From: Danio rerio
Taxonomy: Eukaryota; Chordata; Actinopteri; Cypriniformes; Danionidae
DNA: 64,000 bases
Direction of reading: 5' to 3'
NCBI RefSeq assembly: GCF_049306965.1
Contig: NC_133179.1
Location: forward strand, 15,454,501 to 15,518,500
Shown: piece after piece, positions 26,501-64,000 of the stretch
Layout: each line of letters begins with the position of its first letter
Position numbering within the stretch: position 1 is the first letter of the stretch
Notes under the pieces: model-generated
What the model was told of the DNA's origin: nothing
Seen by the model: the letters and a program-made list of their open reading frames with translations, nothing else
Database searches by the model: none
Made by a program: the position numbers and the translations under genes

Positions 26501-27178
26501 GTCTTGGAGCATGATCTTTACTTCCTCTTTAATTTTATTTGTTTTTGGAATAAAGGAAAAATTGATCATTTTGACTGCTTGTATTGGTTTTATTCTTTAC
26601 AAAAAATATACTTGTGCAACTTAAAAGCTTAAGTTTTTGTGTCCACTGTCACAAAAATGAGTTGAACTCTTCTGACACCAATAAAACAAAATCTACTGGC
26701 ATCCCATGATTCATCAAATACTTCTGCAGTACAATAATCCATATGAAGATTGAAAAAGAAGTGCAGAAGAGGCACTGAGAGGTCAAGAGCAAAGGAAATC
26801 TGCCTGGAGGTTAGTGTCAAAGCCTTTTTAAGGGATAGTTCACCCCAAAAAAATGAAAATAATTTACTCACCCTTCACTTGGTCCAGGTGTGTTTGAGGT
26901 TTTATCATCTATGGAATATAAAGAAAAAATTTTCTTATTTTGTGTTTAACTGGATTTAAACCATCATCAAAATAAATTCATAAGCATAATATATAATGCA
27001 CACAAGATCAGTTAGCATGATTGAGATTTCACTGAAAATAATCAAATGCATAACAGTTCATAGAAGGCATATGAATATTTCAACTTCTAATATCTGCAAA
27101 ATAAAATGTTTATAAATGACAAACACGAGCAGTATTTTTCTCACCAAAGTGCTCTTGTTGGGAGATTTTATTGTCCAT
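23571..27178 (-). CDS. C2H2 zinc-finger protein, about 479 aa, 12 fingers
   Basis: Exons in coding order: 27,145-27,178 (tentative start), 25,750-25,849 or -25,860, 24,938-24,981 and 23,571-24,832 (stop TAG). The last three join in frame through GT-AG introns. The first joins only if the acceptor at 25,850-25,852 is used instead of the pyrimidine-rich one 11 bases earlier; the total is then 1,440 coding bases. The N-terminal part is acidic, with an imperfect repeat (EEADQTKESA / EDADQINESA) and no KRAB, SCAN, BTB or ZAD domain. The last exon encodes a divergent first finger (CSHCPF...H-x4-H) and eleven further C2H2 fingers, several with TGERP/SGEKP linkers. One finger reads VCTCGKGF, C-x-C instead of C-x2-C. 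It is presumably a nuclear DNA-binding regulator. I cannot name the gene; it belongs to the large fish zinc-finger expansions. Confidence 0.8.
25082..25642. mobile_element. TA-flanked MITE, 561 bp (intron of the zinc-finger gene)
   Basis: Terminal inverted repeats start CAGTTGAAGTCAGAATTATT and end AATAATTCTGACTTCAACTG. TA lies on both sides (25,080-25,081 and 25,643-25,644). A 17-base G run (25,591-25,607) sits near the right end. No transposase. Same family as 39,170-39,555, 63,293-63,815 and the fragment at 1,245. Confidence 0.88.
26826..26960. mobile_element. Partial TTAA-family repeat
   Basis: Begins TTAAGGGATAGTTCACCCC and continues AATTTACTCACCCTTCACTT, the left part of the family seen complete at 35,976-36,230. 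The right half is missing. It lies in the tentative first intron of the zinc-finger gene. Confidence 0.6.
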
Positions 27179-28046
27179 GATGTAGGCATTTAACTGCTGT
27201 GCTTAAAGTCTAGAGGTGCTCTGCATATCTCCTGAATAGCTTGTTTAAAACACTAATATTGTTAGATTATTTGTTAGTGGATTTACCACGCAAAACAACT
27301 AAATTATTAATCACTTTGTTTTGGATTTTAGTCCCGACAATCATGTGAAAACGGCTCTGACTACAGTCAAAATGAGTTTCAAAATAAAAGCTTCTTGCGT
27401 ACGTCCGCAGTAAAAATAAAATAAAACTATACAAACAACTGTTGCAATAATTGTTATCGATGTAATATATGTTATCTTTCAAAAAATATAATAATAATAA
27501 AATACTTACGATAGGAAGAAAGTAGGAAAGAACAAAATATTTAGTTTTTTTTGTTATTATTAGTATTATAAATATCTCAAACTGTTTAAATAAAAATAAA
27601 TCAAGCGTTTTACTCTATAAAATAACAAACACTGATGCTTTAATACTATTTTGCTATAATTGTCCTTCGAGTTGTAAAAATCAAAGACAATCGTAAAACT
27701 GTCTAAATTTAAACAAAAGTAATTTACTTACATATAATTATTAAACTATTTAAACAACATTAAAACTGTTAAAACTATAAAAAAAAAACATTTAAATTAT
27801 TTATTTTAGCTACAATTAATCATTAAACTCGATTAGTGTACTGCACAAATTGAATGCAAATGTATTTGTAATGATGTAGTTTTATTGTTGTGATATTGTT
27901 TATTTATGTTTTTTTTATTATTATTATTATTATTTTGTCCGTATCACGTTCACATGTTTAACCAGAATCATCTCAAAGCATGCTGGGGTTGGAATAAAAT
28001 GGAATTGCTGCTCCTCCTTCCATCTACGGGGTGTTTCCAGGCCTGG
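27179..28046. other. Intergenic region between zinc-finger gene and plus-strand AKR1B gene
   Basis: Divergent arrangement: the zinc-finger gene reads leftward and the AKR1B gene rightward from here, about 1 kb apart. Mostly AT-rich with (ATT)n near 27,917. No further gene seen. Confidence 0.5.
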
Positions 28047-28082
28047 CCAATCAAATCCACATACGAGCAGAGGCAATAAATA
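28047..28082 (+). promoter_or_regulatory. Putative core promoter elements of plus-strand AKR1B gene
   Basis: A CCAAT box (28,047-28,051, in GGCCAATCAAA) and a TATA-like AATAAATA (28,075-28,082) lie 133 and 98 bases upstream of the start codon, with spacing typical of such pairs. Transcription would begin near 28,105-28,115. Confidence 0.45.
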
Positions 28083-28179
28083 CAGAAGCTCAGGCTGCTG
28101 TAAAGAGAGAGAAGCTGCAGATTTGAGCAAGTGCTTATGAATTAGATATCTAATATCAGATTTAAAAATACACCTCACT

Positions 28180-34309
<6,130 letters not shown>

Positions 34310-34570
34310 GGCCGTTTGCTCCGGAAGCCCATTTCTGCCATAGGATATACAGGATGTAGGACAAAGGCACTTGGGAGTTTTCAATGTCACATGTATTATT
34401 TTATGGCAAATCTTTAATTTAGAGTAAAGGTATACGCTCTAAATGAATAACTAAAGTCTGAACTCTAATTCTTGGGGTGAGGGGGTTGCTTCTGTGCTTG
34501 TGTGTTTTTTTTACCTTTATTTGATGACAGAAATGAGCTTATTGTTTGTTGTATTTTATATGCTATGTGC

Positions 34571-34576
34571 ATTAAA
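34571..34576 (+). terminator. Poly(A) signal ATTAAA of plus-strand AKR1B gene
   Basis: ATTAAA 262 bases after the stop codon, followed by a GT-rich stretch; the best 3'-end candidate before the opposing gene. Confidence 0.5.
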
Positions 34577-34687
34577 TATGATTCCAGCCATTTGAGGGCC
34601 TAAATATGTTCAGTTGTAAAGTAAAGGGCAAGCAAGTTGTTAAAAAGCTTGTAAAGTGATAAGACGGAGAGCTGTTTGATGTAAAGC

Positions 34688-34693
34688 TTTATT
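34688..34693 (-). terminator. Poly(A) signal AATAAA of minus-strand AKR1B gene
   Basis: TTTATT on the plus strand gives AATAAA on the minus strand, about 540 bases past the stop. The two convergent genes would then end roughly 100 bases apart. Confidence 0.45.
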
Positions 34694-35229
34694 TGGTTTT
34701 TCAAAGCATACATCAATACAGTAAACAAGAGCCGCTCTTGCGAACTGGAAGTGCTTTTGTTGTCACATCATGAAAAAAGGAGTGCGTTAAGTCATATTTA
34801 AAAACAAAATCCTCAGGACCAATGCTTTCCTGTATTGACCAATCGTGCAAAGTTTGTGAGACTGGTAAAAACAATAGACTAGTGCATAAGATTCTCTTTT
34901 TAACAGGGTTGATTAATGCTGTGTGACACTGGATTGCTACATTTCCACGTGCACACTTGTAACATTTTGAGATAATCATTTTTCGAGATAATCATCAAAT
35001 AATTTTGTTGTAATAATTTGATGTTTAAGTGCTGTTTGCTTTATATTCTAAACATTACAACCACATTTCAGGGATGAACTTTAAAGACGCTTCTAGGTAA
35101 CAGAAAGTTTGACAGTAACTATACTGTAGGTTTCATAAATAAAACAAAAGAACATTTTATAATAACCAATGGGAACATTTTTAAGAACTTTGTTTGTCCA
35201 TCAACGAACATGTTTTGAGAGGTCTTCTT

Positions 35230-43539
<8,310 letters not shown>

Positions 43540-43674
43540 TGTGAAAGACAGATTTAACACGGATGATTTTAACACAACACTTCCAGGCTCTGTGCAAAAG
43601 CTGAGGGGAAGGAGTTTACGCAGGTGCAAGTAGATCGATTACTCTTGCCTGAGCGTAAAGGGAGGGACGTATGG

Positions 43675-43682
43675 TGACGTCA
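43675..43682. promoter_or_regulatory. Palindromic CRE upstream of minus-strand AKR1B gene
   Basis: Perfect TGACGTCA, 136 bases upstream of the start codon, followed three bases later by a second half site TGACGT (43,686-43,691) and a CCAAT (plus strand) at about 43,695. Likely CREB/ATF binding; the function is inferred from the motif alone. Confidence 0.5.
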
Positions 43683-43699
43683 CTTGACGTTTACCAATA

Positions 43700-45060
43700 A
43701 AACCACGTTGTGAGAAAAATCTTTATTTGCATCTTCATGTGCAGAAATCTATTATCTACTGTCCAAACCTTTCGTATAAAGGGCCAATAGCCAAATATCA
43801 TTAAGACCTGTGGACCGAAGGTAAATATACCAAGCTATATTACATTAAAGCTACCATGGGTAATTTCCTAATTTATTTCATAAGATATAAATGAAAGAAG
43901 TAAATAAAAAAATAATTTAAATCATATTAACTAATGTAGTATAACATTTTAAATGATCACTTATTCCAATAATAACATAAACATTTAAGTTTATAACACA
44001 GTGGAGTTCAATGATGAATACACTAGTCAAGCAGAATCTGCCTTTGCATTGATCTGTTGGGTGACAGTATGTACATTTAAACTACATCTGATTAATTTAC
44101 ACCATTTAATTGAAACAATTAATTTCAGTTAGCTTTTAACAATAAAACAAACAAACAAACGGTTACATTTGAAATAACAAACCTCCAGTCCAAACTATGG
44201 CCATTATTCTTCCTCTGTTCTTCTCAGATGGGAATTGCGGGCCAAATCAAAGGTTACTGTGGGACAACTTTGGCCCTTGTTTGGGCAACCATTATCTAAA
44301 CTAAAATAGTTTTTAAACATTTAATATTGGTTATATACATTGCATAACATTTATAACAATATTTATTTGTTTGCAATATAAACGCAGTGCATTAAACACC
44401 TTTAAAATATGTTGTTTTTTTTTTGGTATTGAGTTTTAGTTTATTTAAAATGACAAATATAGTTGTTTGTTTAATAATATATTATTTATAATGCATATTA
44501 TTTGCATTATAAATGACAAGATGTTTGAATGCAAATACTAATTAATTAACAGCAATGGTCTTAAAGTCAGTTCCTGGAGGGCTGCAGCTCTGCATAGTTT
44601 AGCTCAAACCACCTCCAACTCACACCTGATTAGTTGGATCAGCTGGGTTTGATTAGGCTTGGAGCAAAACTGTGCAGAACTGTGGCCCTCCAGGAATCCA
44701 GGTTGCGACCTATGATTTACAGTATAAATACACAAATGTAAATGCATTAAACAAAACAACCTATTTATTTAAGTTTGTTTATATATTAGAAAATTATTTT
44801 AGTGCTTATTTAGTGAATTTTAAGCTCACAATAATAATAATCCTTAAATGTACAATAAATTATTTTTGTAAAAAAAAAAAACATCAGCATCATAAAGAAC
44901 AAAATGTTTGCATGTAAAATGCAATATCCATTTATTTACATTTTAAATACATAACACATAATAGACATCGATGTCTAACACAGAAAACACAACAACCATA
45001 AAATAAAAGGGGCACTTTAAAAAGGCAAAGTCTTTTGTTTGCAATGTTTTGACCAGTAAT
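43700..45060. other. Intergenic region between AKR1B and prdm4, with a hAT-like MITE at ~44,567-44,706
   Basis: AT-rich, no gene. The repeat at about 44,567-44,706 resembles that at 22,852 (CCTGGAGGGCTGCAGCTCTG on one arm, GTGCAGAACTGTGGCCCTCC on the other). I see no clear target duplication there. Confidence 0.5.
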
Positions 45061-45880
45061 TTAAAGGTGCAGTAGGTGATCTTTCACAAAGCTAACAGCT
45101 TAGCATTAATCTCTGAATCACAGTCCCTCCCCTGCCGTCTAGAGCCACACCTCCTTAAATACGAGCACAGCAAAAGAACCTTCACTCATGTGTTAAAAAC
45201 GACTAGTGCCGAGCAAGCCAAACTGACATGCTATTTTAGAGTGAATATTTAGAGTTGCATGGTTAACAATACAGGGAAACTAGGCTGAATAGCGGTATTT
45301 ACTTGTCTTTTGTTGTTAAACTAATAAAAATCTACATTATAGATGCTGTAAAAGGTCCCTTATGAAACTGAAAATAGTCTTATCAATCTTTTATCGGAAG
45401 ATTTTAGTGGCTTCTGTGAAGATATAACCCGTCTGTAACAACATCTAACGTTACATCAGCTTTTCATGAAGCTAAAATAGTTTTAAAACAAAACATTACC
45501 CGTCTAAGAGAAATCCTTCAGCCATCGTTTCATCCTTTCTCCAACGTGCAAAGGTAACTCCAATATTGATTCAGGTTTTTAAAAAGTTTGGATTAAGCAG
45601 GTTTTCACCGATCGTGCGGCACCGACAGCGGTCGGCGGAGATGCGTACAAACGGCTGCGCAGTTGACAGTTTCGCCTACTTATCGGAATTATGAGAGATG
45701 TCGGTCCGACTCTATTTAATTGGATGAACATTTTTTTGTTTCATGCCTTACCCAAAATATAAAAATACATATAAATACATTTAGATCATTTACTTGAATC
45801 ATAACTATTTGACTGTGAAGAGACTTTCAACCAGCACAACAAAAAATGCTTCTGAAGACAATTACCTACTGCACCTTTAA
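45061..45880. mobile_element. TIR element, 820 bp, TTAA ends, just past prdm4
   Basis: The left end is TTAAAGGTGCAGTAGGTGAT. The right end in reverse complement is TTAAAGGTGCAGTAGGTAAT, a 19/20 match. TTAA at both tips suggests a piggyBac-like target site. No transposase frame. Its interior is partly GC-rich (GCGGCACCGACAGCGGTCGG). It begins 163 bases beyond the prdm4 stop. Confidence 0.82.
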
Positions 45881-46042
45881 CATTGAAACTTTGTAATGTA
45901 TTTTTTAACTCAATTAAAATCTACAGATTTCTGTTGGTGAATGATATATAAAGTTTGGCAAAAGGACTTAAAGGCGTCTAATGGGCAGAACAAAAAGGAA
46001 TAATAAATAGGCTTGGATTCATCCTGTTACGCACTGTATAAG

Positions 46043-54513
<8,471 letters not shown>

Positions 54514-54595
54514 CCTGCACAGACATATAATCATGTTATTACATTTAAAACACAGCTTTTATACCACAGTCATATATTTGTTTACCTGACACAGA

Positions 54596-54633
54596 TCAGT
54601 TAAGGCATTGGTGTGATGGATTCATTCTTGGAT
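54596..54633 (-). other. prdm4: prdm4 5' UTR exon with short upstream ORF
   Basis: A 38-bp exon bounded by TTTCCAG (acceptor) and GTAAAC (donor) on the minus strand, directly before the first coding exon. It holds an ATG followed by nine codons (MNPSHQCLN) and TGA, all upstream of the main start. An earlier UTR exon may end at 54,993, where a GTAAGT donor lies. Confidence 0.6.
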
Positions 54634-55411
54634 CTGGAAATAAAGAGAAGGATTTAAATAATTAGTCATTTAATAGCACTTTGATATTTTGTATAATCTT
54701 ACTTGTCTGACATTATACTTAACAAATCGTTTGTGTTGCTAAAGCGAATTACATCCTAAAATGAAATACCAACACCACCTAATGAATACAAATGTCTACA
54801 TTACATTTCAAAATTAATAATAATAATAACGTATTTAAACTGATATCAACAATAAAGCGAGAATAAATCAGCCTATGTTCAAAGGTGCTACGTTGGCCAT
54901 TTTACTATCTTATAAAAACGCAACAACACATGGCAAGATGTTCATTGCAAGTTACATATATTATTTAAACGACAAACAAATAAATAACTTACTATAAACA
55001 CCACAAATTAATCCCTTCGTGTACGATTTGTGGTATGAAAACAAAAACATTGCTAAAGGCAAACATAGTATGACTCAAGACGGGGTTGTATTTCATAATA
55101 AAAGTCCCGGCATGTCACAGTCTATTACAACAAACAATTAAAATCTAACTTAAGCACATGAAACATTTAAAAATAATTACAATGCCATATTTTAATAACC
55201 TTTATGTGAACTATGTTTATATAAGTGTGTTTAATTATAAAAATAAATCAAGGAGTAAAAAAACAAACGTTTATTTTGAAATGAAAGCTCAGTTTCCTGT
55301 GTCCTAATGCACCGGAACACAAAAGCGCAGTGACTGTTCGTCTGAAAACCTGCTGTGTAATCTCGCCCCTACAGTCACTAACCGAATTTGTTAGCAATCA
55401 AGCAAGCAGTC
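54634..55411. promoter_or_regulatory. Divergent promoter region of prdm4 and psmc2
   Basis: The two genes read away from each other with 778 bases between the last mapped prdm4 exon and the psmc2 start codon. Motifs seen are an ETS core CCGGAA (55,312-55,317), an AP-1/Maf-type TGACTCA (55,071-55,077) and a candidate prdm4 exon-1 donor at 54,991-54,992. There is no TATA box at a sensible place. A shared housekeeping-type promoter is likely, by inference. Confidence 0.6.
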
Positions 55412-60669
<5,258 letters not shown>

Positions 60670-60749
60670 ACCTCTTGTATGTGCTTTTCTGTTTGTTTTC
60701 TGCCTGATATAATTCAAAGATTCCTGTCGTTCTGTGATGTCACGTATCC

Positions 60750-60755
60750 AATAAA
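60750..60755 (+). terminator. psmc2: psmc2 poly(A) signal AATAAA
   Basis: AATAAA 81 bases past the stop codon, followed by a T/GT-rich stretch; a short 3' UTR typical of this gene. Confidence 0.75.
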
Positions 60756-60964
60756 AACATTATCCATACTAGATGTCCTCTGTATTATTTTTAAGAAAAA
60801 ATATTCCCTCAGAAACGTCTTTCACACACAAACTAGCAAGTGAAAGAGGGTCTAATTTGTAAGTTGGCATTGAAAGCTATTTTATACCCATTTAAAAATA
60901 TATAAATAAATTGGAAGGCACTTTTAAGGAATAAACATTTAATAATTTAGAGTTGTGATTTGCA

Positions 60965-60970
60965 TTTATT
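60965..60970 (-). terminator. slc26a5: Candidate poly(A) signal for the minus-strand slc26a5-like gene
   Basis: TTTATT on the plus strand (AATAAA on the minus strand), about 1.08 kb past the stop at 62,048. The transposon-poor interval 60,970-62,047 would then be 3' UTR. Confidence 0.4.
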
Positions 60971-62047
60971 ATACAATAAAAAATATCCTAAATTCACAAA
61001 TGCATAAAAAGACAATAAAATACACTGCCGTTGCAACTGATTGTTGAACTTTGGTCTTCATTACCCCCCAATAAAACAGCATCTAAATATTAGTACAGAA
61101 TAAAATATATATATTTATAAAATCCTTATGAGCACAAAGAGTGCCCGGAGTGACCATTTCATAGGCAGTGTCTGCGTCAAACATCAGAGACTTCATGTAA
61201 CGCTTCATGTGATGTCTGCTGCTTGAAATGCGCTGTTTCAATAATCAATAACCAAGAACACTTTGTGATAATAATGTTTTTTGAAGTCACACAAAGAAAA
61301 TAAATACAAACAGTAGGTTCAAACTAACCCTGGTGTGACCTAGATAAACTATTAGCCAAAAAAAATGTCACCGATTGAACTAAAGGGGCTGTAAAACCCT
61401 AAAGCGAAAAAGCACAATCAATATCTGGCAGCAAACGAAGTTGTTTTTCTCAGAAACGTCAGATTAAAGTATATCATAACATCAAAAGCAGCATCTTCGC
61501 CAACTGTGCGATATTAAGTAACAAATTAAGCTGCTTTTTAAAACGACTGAATACTACAGCCAGATCAGAAACGGCACCAAATAATAATAAAACAGAAATA
61601 CTCATGATTAGCCTAATTTGTATTGCCAAACAGCAAGCACACCGTGTACAACTTTAAAACTAAATTTCTATCATAAAAATAAGCTCGCTGGAATGTCATT
61701 AAAAGATTTAGACCAGCGCTAAAAACCTAAATTGGTCATTAATCCATCCACCCTAATTGCACTTAAAATAACTGAAGGTACAGAGTGTTTTACAGTCGTC
61801 AGTATCTTAAAAACATGGCTATTGCGATAATAACCAGAGTAGCCACAATATTAAGCCCAACAGTTGCTGGTATATTGGCATTAAATAAAGTGTTTTTTGA
61901 AATCTAAAACATTTTGGGCTCGGTGACTTCCAAAGCGACTTAGGAGTAACAGTACATGTGCTCGTTCCAGCACAACGCCATCCATATTAGCGCCACTCCA
62001 GCCCTACCCGCTCAAACCCAGAGGTCACCTGGGTGTTTTGTTTGTGT

Positions 62048-62187
62048 TCAGTGGATGTTTGGGTGGACGGGAAGATCCCTCCAACGTTTACACTGCAGTA
62101 CTGCGTCATGAATGGTGGGGAAAATGAGGTCAGGGGTCACAGGCTCACTGAAGAACTGGAGCGTCCTGAGTTCAGACAGAAGGGTCC
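62048..62187 (-). CDS. slc26a5: Last coding exon of SLC26-family anion transporter, probably prestin (partial)
   Basis: On the minus strand an acceptor (TTGTGCAG at 62,188-62,195) opens a 140-bp exon ending in TGA at 62,048-62,050. It reads TLLSELRTLQFFSEPV, then TPDLIFPTIHDAVLQCKRW, then RDLPVHPNIH. The F-x(2)-IHDAVL core is the last helix of the STAS domain of SLC26 transporters. Human prestin has FF-NPA...LLFHSIHDAVL at the same place, so FFSEPV...LIFPTIHDAVL aligns without gaps. Prestin is an anion-binding membrane protein of hair cells: a motor in mammals, more transporter-like in fish. The tail after the motif is short compared with human. It is tail to tail with psmc2, as in human, which favours slc26a5 over other SLC26 members. 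Earlier exons lie beyond the window; the adjoining intron runs to at least 64,000. Confidence 0.72.
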
Positions 62188-62420
62188 CTGCACAACACAA
62201 ACATATATATACGGTTATACAAGCATCTTGAGGAAGAATTTGTTTATTGTTTTAATATTCATTTATTTTATATTACATAATATTTGATCAATTAACTTAA
62301 ATTTCTAGTTGGCTGTCTGTATGAGCTTGTTTTTAGTCGCAACTCTAGGTGGAGATGTTTCCCACATCCAGCAAATATGAATAAACTTTAACCTACATAA
62401 AGCATTTGATCTCTGATAGA

Positions 62421-63246
62421 CACTTCATTTATATATTATATTATATTATATTATATTATATTATATTATATTATATTAAATTATGTGTAAATATACATTA
62501 CCTATTGCCATGTTTAACAAATATATTAATGAACTTTAACCTACATAAAGCCTACAAACTTATCGATTTATATTATATTATATTATATTAAGCTGAATTA
62601 TATTATCAGCTGTCTTTGTTATTATATCATTCCATACAGTATGTACAGATATAAATTACTCACTGCTACATATAAAATGTAAAGTAATGGTTTATAACAT
62701 GTTGCCATGTTTAACAAATATATCAATGAACTTTAACCTAAATAAAGCAAACGCTTATGGAATTATATTATCGAATAATATTATGTTATTAGATATGTAT
62801 GTTATGTTACATAACATATGTATATTATTATGTTATACATTATTTATTGCCATGTTATATTATATAATATTATATTATATAATATTATATTATATTATAT
62901 TATATTATATTATATTATATTATATTATATTATATTATATTATATTATATTATACGGCATCAGTTGTCTTGTGTCAAGTGTTTGTCCCTGTTAAATAAAC
63001 AAACAAACAAACAAATAAATAAATATTATATTATTACATTTGTACAGATAAAAATTACTGCCTGCTACATTTGTAATGTAATGGTTTATAATATATTGGC
63101 ATGGTTAACAATTTAACCGCCACAGTGGAATGAACCGCCAACTTATCCAGCAAGTTTTTATTTTATTATATTATATTATATTATATTATATTATATTATA
63201 TTATATTATATTATATTATATTATATTATATTATATTATATTATAT
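62421..63246. repeat. (TTATA)n arrays in the slc26a5-like intron
   Basis: Three pentanucleotide blocks: 62,431-62,477, 62,861-62,954 and 63,158-63,246. The first two are followed by related sequence (GCCATGTTTAACAAATATAT-like and AATGAACTTTAACCTA), so the surrounding unit was itself duplicated. A DANA fragment (CACAGTGGAATGAACCGCCA) lies at 63,119-63,155. Confidence 0.85.
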
Positions 63247-63248
63247 TT

Positions 63249-63886
63249 AGTGCTGGGCAAAGCCTAATTACAACTAATTGCATCTATGTATACAGTTAAA
63301 TTTAGAATTATTAGCCCCTCTTTGAATTTTTTTTCTTTTTTAAATATTTCCTAAATGATGTTTAACAGAGCAAGGAAATTTTTACAGTACGTCTGCTAAT
63401 ATTCTTTTCTTCTAGAGAAAGTCTTATTTGTTTTATTTTTGGCTAGAATAAAAGCAGATTTAATTTTTTTTAAAACCATTTTAAGGTAAAAATTATTAGC
63501 CCCTTTAAGCTATATATTTTTTCAATAGTCTACAGAACAAACCATCGTTATACAATAACTTGCCAAATTACCCTAACCTGCCTAGTTAACCTAATTAACC
63601 TAGTTAAGCCTTTAAATGTCACTTTAACCTGTATAGAAGTGTCTTGAAAAATAGCTAGTAAAATATTATTTACTGTCATCAGGGCAAAGATAAAATAAAT
63701 CAGTTATTAGAGAGGAGTTATTAAAACTATTATGTTTAGAAATGTGTTGAAAAAAATCTTTTCTTTGTTAAACAGAAATTAGGGGAAAATAAACAGGGGG
63801 TCTATTAATTAATAAACACTTAAATAATATCAAAACAAACTTTTATTTCTGATGTGATTAATTGCAATAATTTTTTTCCCAGCACT
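63249..63886. mobile_element. Nested elements: a TIR element split by a TA-type MITE
   Basis: The outer element has inverted ends AGTGCTGGGCAAAG (left) and TTTTTTTCCCAGCACT (right); both arms continue with an ATTGCA-type stretch. Inside it, from 63,293, sits a MITE starting CAGTTAAATTTAGAATTATT, a diverged copy of the 25,082 family, ending without a clear right terminus near 63,815. The outer element is therefore older than the inner one. Confidence 0.8.
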
Positions 63887-64000
63887 AAAACTATTTTATG
63901 CCTCCTATATTACTTAGGAAGTGATTACTCTTTGCTACACATATTAAACTCTATTATATAATATTGCGATTTACTTATTTATTTGAAATAAATAACTTAC

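Overview
This is nuclear DNA of a teleost fish, almost certainly zebrafish (Danio rerio) or a very close cyprinid. The reasons are AT-rich sequence with long (TA)n, (TTATA)n and (AAT)n arrays; a DANA-type tRNA-derived SINE in both orientations; Tc1-like and hAT-like DNA transposons with many short inverted-repeat relatives; and split genes with canonical GT-AG introns encoding vertebrate proteins. There are no operons, CRISPR arrays or prokaryotic features, and I recognise no retrovirus-like element.

Layout. Bases 1-23,500 hold no gene I can support. They contain transposon remnants, microsatellites, two local duplications and several repeat-free, more GC-balanced blocks that look like candidate conserved non-coding elements. 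A C2H2 zinc-finger gene lies on the minus strand (about 23.57-27.18 kb). Next come two aldose-reductase family (AKR1B) genes arranged tail to tail: a plus-strand gene (28,180-34,309) and a minus-strand gene (35,230-43,539). Each has ten coding exons, and exons 2 to 10 match in size exactly. prdm4 follows on the minus strand (46,043-54,513), then psmc2 on the plus strand (55,412-60,669), the two sharing a short divergent promoter region. At 62,048-62,187 on the minus strand I find the last coding exon of an SLC26 anion transporter that best matches prestin (slc26a5), tail to tail with psmc2. PSMC2 and SLC26A5 are also neighbours in human, which supports the call.

I rebuilt every exon by hand from splice sites, phase and homology. 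Coding lengths close in frame for both AKR1B genes (315 and 316 aa), prdm4 (822 aa) and psmc2 (433 aa), so all four look intact. The zinc-finger gene also closes (479 aa) if a particular acceptor is used, but its first exon is less certain.

The genes are mostly housekeeping or regulatory and not an obvious joint pathway: aldehyde/glucose reduction (AKR1B), a transcriptional regulator (PRDM4), a 26S proteasome ATPase (Rpt1/PSMC2), an anion transporter or motor (SLC26A5) and a DNA-binding factor. I see no wholly new system. The most interesting biology is the active-site divergence between the two AKR1B copies, the psmc2/prdm4 divergent promoter, the prestin exon too short for simple ORF scanning, and well-preserved nested transposon insertions with intact target-site duplications.
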